Of a stretch of DNA of 28,555 nucleotides, positions 23,642 to 28,555 are shown piece by piece. The stretch comes from a virus. The notes below the pieces were generated by a model, which was not told where the DNA came from, made no database searches, and saw nothing but the letters and a program-made list of their open reading frames with translations. Positions within the stretch are counted from its first letter, which is position 1. The number at the start of each line of letters is the position of its first letter. The DNA lies in IMG/VR virus record IMGVR_UViG_3300049729_000020, positions 1 through 28,555 of that record. One strand, written 5' to 3'. The position numbers and the translations under genes were made by a program.

Positions 23642-25234
23642 CTAGCCTGCTATTGGAGGAACTCCCAATTGAGTCAATCCACCAGTTGCTAATACTGATT
23701 GAACATTGGTACTTGGGGGAGGAACTCCCAATATAGAGGTTGTTATTAAACCAGCCGTTGATACAAAACTAGTGCTATTGGAACTTAAACTTACTGTTTG
23801 TGTAATACTAGATATTGTATTTAGCGGGTTTCCCGAAGGATTTGATGTATTCATATTTGCTAGAGACGTTGCTATAGTAACTAGCTGCTCTGCCGATCTT
23901 AAGCTACATAATAGATTAGTATGAGATGTTGTGTTCTCTAAGCTTCTCCCAAGTACCTTTTTGAAGTTTTCTAGAACTTTATTCATCTTAGAAGTTATCT
24001 TTATTTGTAACCAGGCTATGGAAGAGGCGATTTCTTTTATACCACTACTCATAGCATTGAGCTCTTTGGCTGCTCCTCCGGAAGCTTTTCCAGACCCTAA
24101 TCCAGTATTTCCTAACAAATTAGCGCTGGAGTTTCCCATAGATAGAGGAGCTTGTGGATTACTGGTACAACAAGAGTTAGCTTTGCTTAGCCCACCCAAT
24201 ACTGATCCAGATGCAACAGATCCAATAGCAGCATTTGCTTTATTAAATGTGGACATTATTTGTCCAAGACTCCCAGTAATATTTTTAAGTGGAGTCAAAG
24301 CTATTTGAGTCAGTTTATCTGCAGTAAATACTATTAAACTAGCATCAGCTACAAGTCTGAGATATACGTAATTACATAAGTCTTTATATAAATCTTTAAA
24401 TACATCCTTATATATTAGGCCTTTGGCTCCGTTTACTAAAGCTACTACCCTTATTAAATCCCCTAGTGGCTGTAAAACTAAAGTATTAACTACATTAGTA
24501 ACATCGTCGGCTATGACACCAACTGTAGCCGAAACTTTATATACTCCAGCGTAGGCCCCAGAGAAATCATTTACTACCCCATTTAGTGTATCAGATAATC
24601 CAGTACTCATATCTATATTGGACATAACTATAGGAGCACTACTATTTGGGGTTGGGGCGGCTTGTTGTATTGGGTATGTATGTAGGTTAGTAGCCATGGA
24701 AGTAAACATAGCTGCTTGTGTCTTTAGACTACCTAATAATAGAGGAAGTTGGGAACTATAGGTAACGCTATCTGACAGGGAATTTTCTACCGCAGTTATG
24801 GTCGTAGATAAAGCACTTGCTTGTACTTGATTTATCTGTGAAGTTGAATCTGTTCCTAGCGCAGCCTGTGTCAACTGAAGATTAATATTAGTATCTAATA
24901 AGTTACTATACATAGCTATAGATATAGCCGGCGGAACATTCCCGTATAAAGTATTTAATGCTTGTGCTAAACCTGGGTCTCTGTCTGGATTTATCGAAAT
25001 AGATATGTTTCCCGACACTAATTTAATTATATTTTGTAGATAAGCACTAGTTTCTGCTAAATTATTAAATTTGGTTATTAAAGCACTTGATAAACTATTT
25101 TCTTTAGTAACTGAAGATGTAGAACTATATATAGTAGTAGTAGGTCCAGTTACAGACGAGGCTGGATGAACAGGTATATCACTACTTACTGTTGGGGGAG
25201 GATTATATATAAATGTAAATGGGTTAAAATTCAC
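23642..25234 (-). CDS. Unknown Ser/Thr-rich protein between terminase and portal
   Basis: I do not recognise this 530-residue protein. Residues 1-45 are Pro/Ser/Thr-rich and probably disordered. Most of the rest looks helical and low in charge, with many Ser, Thr, Asn and Leu. A moderately hydrophobic region occurs near 225-330, containing the repeat-like YKDVFKDLYKDLCNY. A Gly/Ser/Cys-rich loop (SKANSCCTSNPQAP) is near 350. The C-terminus is again Pro/Gly-rich and ends in GVPPIAG. Such low-charge helical proteins can be internal or ejected virion proteins, but this is a guess. The start is GTG at 25234, supported by AGGATGA in the right place. The gene lies between a small unknown gene and the portal. 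Confidence 0.6.
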   Translation of the reverse strand: MNFNPFTFIYNPPPTVSSDIPVHPASSVTGPTTTIYSSTSSVTKENSLSSALITKFNNLAETSAYLQNIIKLVSGNISISINPDRDPGLAQALNTLYGNVPPAISIAMYSNLLDTNINLQLTQAALGTDSTSQINQVQASALSTTITAVENSLSDSVTYSSQLPLLLGSLKTQAAMFTSMATNLHTYPIQQAAPTPNSSAPIVMSNIDMSTGLSDTLNGVVNDFSGAYAGVYKVSATVGVIADDVTNVVNTLVLQPLGDLIRVVALVNGAKGLIYKDVFKDLYKDLCNYVYLRLVADASLIVFTADKLTQIALTPLKNITGSLGQIMSTFNKANAAIGSVASGSVLGGLSKANSCCTSNPQAPLSMGNSSANLLGNTGLGSGKASGGAAKELNAMSSGIKEIASSIAWLQIKITSKMNKVLENFKKVLGRSLENTTSHTNLLCSLRSAEQLVTIATSLANMNTSNPSGNPLNTISSITQTVSLSSNSTSFVSTAGLITTSILGVPPPSTNVQSVLATGGLTQLGVPPIAG

Positions 25235-25242
25235 TAGTCATC

Positions 25243-25641
25243 CTATCCAACTGCTTCTGAAATATCATTACTATCGTCTACAGAGGATACTGAAAATACT
25301 TTACCAAATCCAGGAAGCTGAGCAAATAAATCTCCTACTTGACCAAGATTAGGATCTATATACATTTCCTTTTGTATATTAGAGTTCAATGGAACTATGG
25401 CTTGTATTGTAGACCACGGCCCGGCTAAGTAGATTGGATTTGCAGCAGAGTACATAGACATTTGAGTATAGAAGTCTTGAAGCCCATGAAAGTCCTTACA
25501 TATATATGGTAGCATAGCATTATAAGCTAATTGCTGCTGAAATGCCCATTGCTGTGTTTTAGACATAATAGTAATATTTAATGGTATGTCATAAGAAGCA
25601 AGATAAGTAACGGCCGCCAAATCTGTGTTTACATTCCCCAT
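25243..25641 (-). CDS. Hypothetical protein overlapping the terminase end
   Basis: I do not recognise this 132-residue protein. It overlaps the 3' end of the terminase gene by 13 bases in another frame, with AGAGGGAAGAG before the ATG at 25641, so it is translated with the terminase. It is rich in Gln, Tyr and Met, with a possible helix around TQQWAFQQQLAYNAMLPYIC and a looser C-terminal half ending in an acidic tail (DDSNDISEAV). It may be a small structural or packaging accessory. Confidence 0.6.
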   Translation of the reverse strand: MGNVNTDLAAVTYLASYDIPLNITIMSKTQQWAFQQQLAYNAMLPYICKDFHGLQDFYTQMSMYSAANPIYLAGPWSTIQAIVPLNSNIQKEMYIDPNLGQVGDLFAQLPGFGKVFSVSSVDDSNDISEAVG

Positions 25642-27659
25642 CTCTTCCCTCTTGGTTTATCACTCTTAAATATAGATGTTCTAGAATATGAAGGAACATT
25701 AGCTCTTGGATTAGCGGCGATAGTTGCCCCGCCTCTGGTTAGGTATAGGATCCTATATTCATCCTGAGCTTCTGATTTAGGCATTCTTCTAGCTATACCA
25801 GATGCTACTTTCTTCTCTTCTAATACCTCAGGAGCAGATTTTGGAGTTGCGCTGGGAGTTAAAGCAACACCCCACGATCCGGCATGAGAAATAGTAGCAA
25901 GGTGCCTTCTATAAGAATCTGGAGTGGCATATAGTCCATGCGTCATTTCTACAGCTAAGAGGGCTAACATGAAAGCATCGAGATCATGATCTCCTACTCC
26001 GCCCTCTGTGGTGTAAGTATTAGCAAATCCATCCTGTGAGTAATTCTTTACTCTATATCCTCTTAATTGAGAATCTAGGACTGTATCATCATCTGAGAAT
26101 TTAATAGTCTGAAGCTCGAAGCGCATGACTGTACCTTCTACCATAAAAGGTTTGGTACGTCTTTTTACTTCTTCTTTTTCTATATACCTACTACCTGATT
26201 TAGCTCTAGAAGATATTATATTGTTAAATTCTAGATTGGCCCCGAAATCTATACTTACAACGTTGACTAGTCTTTTGGTATCTGGGTCATTTGAGTTCAG
26301 CCCTATTAACTTTAGATCATCTAATTGAGTTGCCCCATATCCATGATCTATAAAGACTTTAGTACAATGCCATAGGGAGTTATATCTAACTACAGCATTT
26401 ATAGAATCTTGGTTAGTAAATCCTTTAAAATCTACGGTATGCTTGGCTACACAACGAGTTATCTTGGTAATTGGATCATATTCTACAATTCTAATGCGGG
26501 TACCTGTGCCTTCTCCATTCCAATCTATCCCCATAAAGTATTCTTTTGAGCCATCGTAAACACAAGTAGCATAACCTCTTAATTTTTCTCTAAAAGGATC
26601 TGAATATCTAACTTTAGCTTGGTCTATAAAAATATTCTTGAATACACCCTGGGAAGGATCTCCGAATTCAGCTAAGTACTCATGACGATATCTATCTTCA
26701 GTAAGAGCTTCTGTCCGACAGTTTACTTCCATTTCATCATCCCAATCTGGATGAACAGAAATTGGATAATAGAATTCTTTATACCTATCATCCTGCGTGC
26801 ACATGTGCCAGAACTTAGATCTATCTCCAGTTGGGGTGGAAGATCCATGGAATTCTGAATTCTTATAACGTGTAAGAAGTGGTGATATGGCTCCCCAATC
26901 TTCTTCTACCAGATAGTCTTGTTCATCGATTCTAACTCTTCTTGGGGACTGACTTCTAATAGAGGAGGCTTTTCTACCAGAAGAAGATCCAGCAGTGAAC
27001 ACTCGTATTTCTGCTTCGTTCTTGAATACTATTTTTCTGAATGGGTTCTGTTTCTTGTCGGCTATAGATCCCTGCAAACCAGTAGAAGTATCAATAAGTT
27101 CTATAATTCCGTTATACCAACCGTCTGATTGGGAGTCTGCGGGGCAGATAATCAGATCATCATAATTCTTTGTAGTAAAGACCTTATGAATTTCTTCGAT
27201 CATGGCCGTTTTCGTTTTACCCAAACCTCGAGCCATTCTATCTACTTTTAGATTAGCTGTACATTTTAGGGTTGTTTCCTGATAGGGTCTTGCTATGAAT
27301 GGTACGAAGTCTCCATTGTCATCTTTTATATTTATATATTTTAAAGCCCAGTAGGCTATATCAAATACTTCTCTTATATCATTCCCATTTGGGTCTTCTA
27401 TAGGAAGAGGCTCTTCATCTGGAACGGCAGCTTTCATATTCTGCTGCGTGCGCAGATAATCATCCTCTCCATATACACCATTACACTTAATATTAAATGG
27501 CTTTCCTGGATATTTAAGTTTATATTGAGCATGACAATCCTGACAAATAGGATTATCCATCCTATCTAATAGATAAGGATCTATAACACTACCGTCAGGA
27601 TTAGTATTTCTCTTATTTACTTTGGCTAAGAAAGCATCTAGGCTGATGTCTACTGTCAT
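25629..27659 (-). CDS. terL: Terminase large subunit
   Basis: This 676-residue DNA-packaging motor has both domains. The ATPase has Walker A RMARGLGKT (141-149), Walker B VRIDE (D245, E246) and the coupling motif GSSTPTG (272-278). The RNase H-like nuclease has acidic residues in FMGIDW (D379), VFIDHG (D438) and GVGDHDLDAF (D557, D559 or D561). An unusual N-terminal region has C39, C42 and C59 (CQDC...KC), possibly a small zinc site. The C-terminal tail (about 600-676) is basic and Pro-rich, probably for docking to the portal. No small terminase subunit is recognisable in the window. The ATG at 27659 has GGAG about 14 bases upstream, farther than usual, and lies 4 bases after the previous stop. 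Confidence 0.96.
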   Translation of the reverse strand: MTVDISLDAFLAKVNKRNTNPDGSVIDPYLLDRMDNPICQDCHAQYKLKYPGKPFNIKCNGVYGEDDYLRTQQNMKAAVPDEEPLPIEDPNGNDIREVFDIAYWALKYINIKDDNGDFVPFIARPYQETTLKCTANLKVDRMARGLGKTKTAMIEEIHKVFTTKNYDDLIICPADSQSDGWYNGIIELIDTSTGLQGSIADKKQNPFRKIVFKNEAEIRVFTAGSSSGRKASSIRSQSPRRVRIDEQDYLVEEDWGAISPLLTRYKNSEFHGSSTPTGDRSKFWHMCTQDDRYKEFYYPISVHPDWDDEMEVNCRTEALTEDRYRHEYLAEFGDPSQGVFKNIFIDQAKVRYSDPFREKLRGYATCVYDGSKEYFMGIDWNGEGTGTRIRIVEYDPITKITRCVAKHTVDFKGFTNQDSINAVVRYNSLWHCTKVFIDHGYGATQLDDLKLIGLNSNDPDTKRLVNVVSIDFGANLEFNNIISSRAKSGSRYIEKEEVKRRTKPFMVEGTVMRFELQTIKFSDDDTVLDSQLRGYRVKNYSQDGFANTYTTEGGVGDHDLDAFMLALLAVEMTHGLYATPDSYRRHLATISHAGSWGVALTPSATPKSAPEVLEEKKVASGIARRMPKSEAQDEYRILYLTRGGATIAANPRANVPSYSRTSIFKSDKPRGKRWGM

Positions 27660-27663
27660 TTAA

Positions 27664-28005
27664 TTACATTTTACTCCACATGTTTTTGAGACCGCTCCCA
27701 TAAGCAGCGCCACGGTTTTTCAAGTATCCAGCTCCAGCTCCAATATTTAGAACTCCCTTCTCTGCGTTTGCTGCTCGCCATGCCCCTCTTCCCCAAGATT
27801 TAATCCTACCAACTCCAAATCCTCCTAACGCAGCTCCACCAATAGCTCCTTTCCAGGCTCCAGAACCAGGGGAATCACCAGCAACAGCACCTACACCAGC
27901 ACCAGCTACTGAACCGGCTATCATTCTTCCCTTAGCTGGGCCAACAAACTTAATAGCTTTGCGGGCAACAGTTGCTATCTCCCCATATGCAATATTGAAA
28001 TTCAT
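27664..28005 (-). CDS. Glycine-zipper protein of unknown function
   Basis: This 113-residue protein contains glycine-zipper stretches around 29-45 (IAGSVAGAGVGAVAG) and 53-66 (KGAIGGAALGGFGVG), then a basic Gly/Trp-rich half (SWGRGAWRAAN, GLKNMWSKM). Glycine zippers pack in membranes, so an injected or membrane-associated virion protein is possible. It lies 4 bases before the terminase start. AAGGT precedes the ATG at 28005. No family is recognised. Confidence 0.6.
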   Translation of the reverse strand: MNFNIAYGEIATVARKAIKFVGPAKGRMIAGSVAGAGVGAVAGDSPGSGAWKGAIGGAALGGFGVGRIKSWGRGAWRAANAEKGVLNIGAGAGYLKNRGAAYGSGLKNMWSKM

Positions 28006-28019
28006 AGTTATTACCTTCT

Positions 28020-28445
28020 TTACCCGTTTACCTCATATGCTATGCTGAAGTTAGATGTATTAGGATTAACTACGTTAGACGCTCCTAATTTAAATGCCCC
28101 ACCTTGAAGATCTACTCCTTCAAAGCCACCCATAAAGATAGCCTGACTATTTGGATTATACACACTAGCTCCAGTAAAGGTATAGACCTTCGTAGCTGTA
28201 CTTCCATCCCATGTATATAGATCTATATCAAAGCTTATAGCTGGATCTGTTATAGTCGGAATAATAGACAGAAATCTTGCTCCTGGGGTTTGGGGAATTG
28301 ATACAGTGGCCGTAGTTATATTAGTTAAAGCGAGGATTTTAAATCCTCCTGACTCTCTACTTAAATCAGATATGTTAAAAGTAGGCCGGATCCCATACAT
28401 AGGGTGCGGACTATCAAGTGTTCTATTTATATTATTAGTTCCCAT
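28020..28445 (-). CDS. Hypothetical beta-rich protein
   Basis: This 141-residue protein shows alternating strands (FKILALTNITTATVSIPQTP, ARFLSIIPTITDPAISFDID, TKVYTFTG) and ends in a strand (NFSIAYEVNG). It looks like a small jelly-roll or Ig-like fold, which fits a virion surface or decoration part, but I cannot assign it. AAGGAAGG precedes the ATG at 28445, and it is 14 bases upstream of the glycine-zipper gene. Confidence 0.6.
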   Translation of the reverse strand: MGTNNINRTLDSPHPMYGIRPTFNISDLSRESGGFKILALTNITTATVSIPQTPGARFLSIIPTITDPAISFDIDLYTWDGSTATKVYTFTGASVYNPNSQAIFMGGFEGVDLQGGAFKLGASNVVNPNTSNFSIAYEVNG

Positions 28446-28463
28446 TTATCCTTCCTTATCACC

Positions 28464-28555
28464 TTATCTATGAAGCATCTCCGCTTCCCTTCCAATAAAT
28501 CTACGCCTGCTTCCCATTGCACCGCTCATATCCTGTAGTGCTGTCTGTCTTTGAA
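28464..28555 (-). CDS. C-terminal end of an upstream gene, cut by the window edge
   Basis: An open frame enters from the right edge and stops with TAA at 28464. Its last 29 residues are basic (MGSRRRFIGREAEMLHR at the end). The other two minus-strand frames are closed here, and the following gene begins 18 bases later with its own ribosome site. Too little remains to name it. Confidence 0.5.
   Translation of the reverse strand, partial: QRQTALQDMSGAMGSRRRFIGREAEMLHR

Noticed and set aside
23931-24308. Plus-strand open frame of 125 codons
   Set aside because: It is antisense to the 530-residue unknown gene, isolated on its strand, with no family features.
1-28555. Stop-codon reassignment such as TAG readthrough seen in some very large phages
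   Set aside because: TAG ends several genes in sensible places (for example 823, 7183, 12196, 17796, 25243) just before the next gene's start, so the standard code applies.
1-28555. CRISPR array, insertion sequence or integrase/attachment site
   Set aside because: No regularly spaced repeats, transposase, integrase or terminal inverted repeats were seen; the only direct repeat noted is the short pair at 17775-17807.

Overview
The window is one uninterrupted stretch of the virion-structure region of a large contractile-tailed (myovirus) bacteriophage. Every supported gene is on the minus strand, so the window reads right to left. Genes are tightly packed: gaps are mostly under 30 bases, several stop and start codons overlap, and no gene-free stretch exceeds about 110 bases. 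Base composition looks AT-rich (estimated by eye), and TAA, TAG, ATG and GTG are used in the normal bacterial way. The host is probably Gram-negative, because the endolysin closely matches the lambda R lytic transglycosylase. Gene sizes and the many unknown structural proteins suggest a jumbo-like phage, but I cannot name the species.

In transcription order, the head module is: the end of an unknown gene (28555-28464), two small unknown genes, the large terminase subunit (27659-25629), two unknown genes, the portal (23631-21559), a maturation protease fused to a scaffold (21492-19306) with a probable nested scaffold start at 20682, a possible capsid-surface protein (19291-18095), a small Com-like zinc protein (18023-17796), and the major capsid protein (17710-16385), which is followed by a good terminator.

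The middle section (16283-12998) holds small accessory proteins: an unknown, a Big_5-type Ig-like protein, the lambda R-type endolysin, a holin candidate, a beta-rich protein with a short repeat, a membrane-anchored coiled-coil protein and a tiny coiled-coil protein. Neck and tail-completion candidates follow (12993-10895).

The tail module is the sheath (10878-8998), three consecutive tail-tube-like paralogues (8893-6144), two probable tail-assembly chaperones (6125-5109) and a 1424-residue protein in the tape-measure position (5097-823). That protein carries membrane-active-looking helices, a DUF559/Vsr-like nuclease domain and a degenerate SNase-like domain. The last gene (814 to the left edge) is a single-ring ClpA/ClpB-type AAA+ ATPase.

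Perfect hairpins flank the first tube gene, and others follow the capsid protein and the surface-protein gene, which suggests expression levels are set by partial termination or RNA processing inside one long operon. The most unusual items are the nuclease-bearing tape-measure-position protein with its adjacent Clp ATPase, the tube-gene triplication, the nested scaffold start, and a hairpin shaped like a tRNA acceptor/T-arm minihelix.
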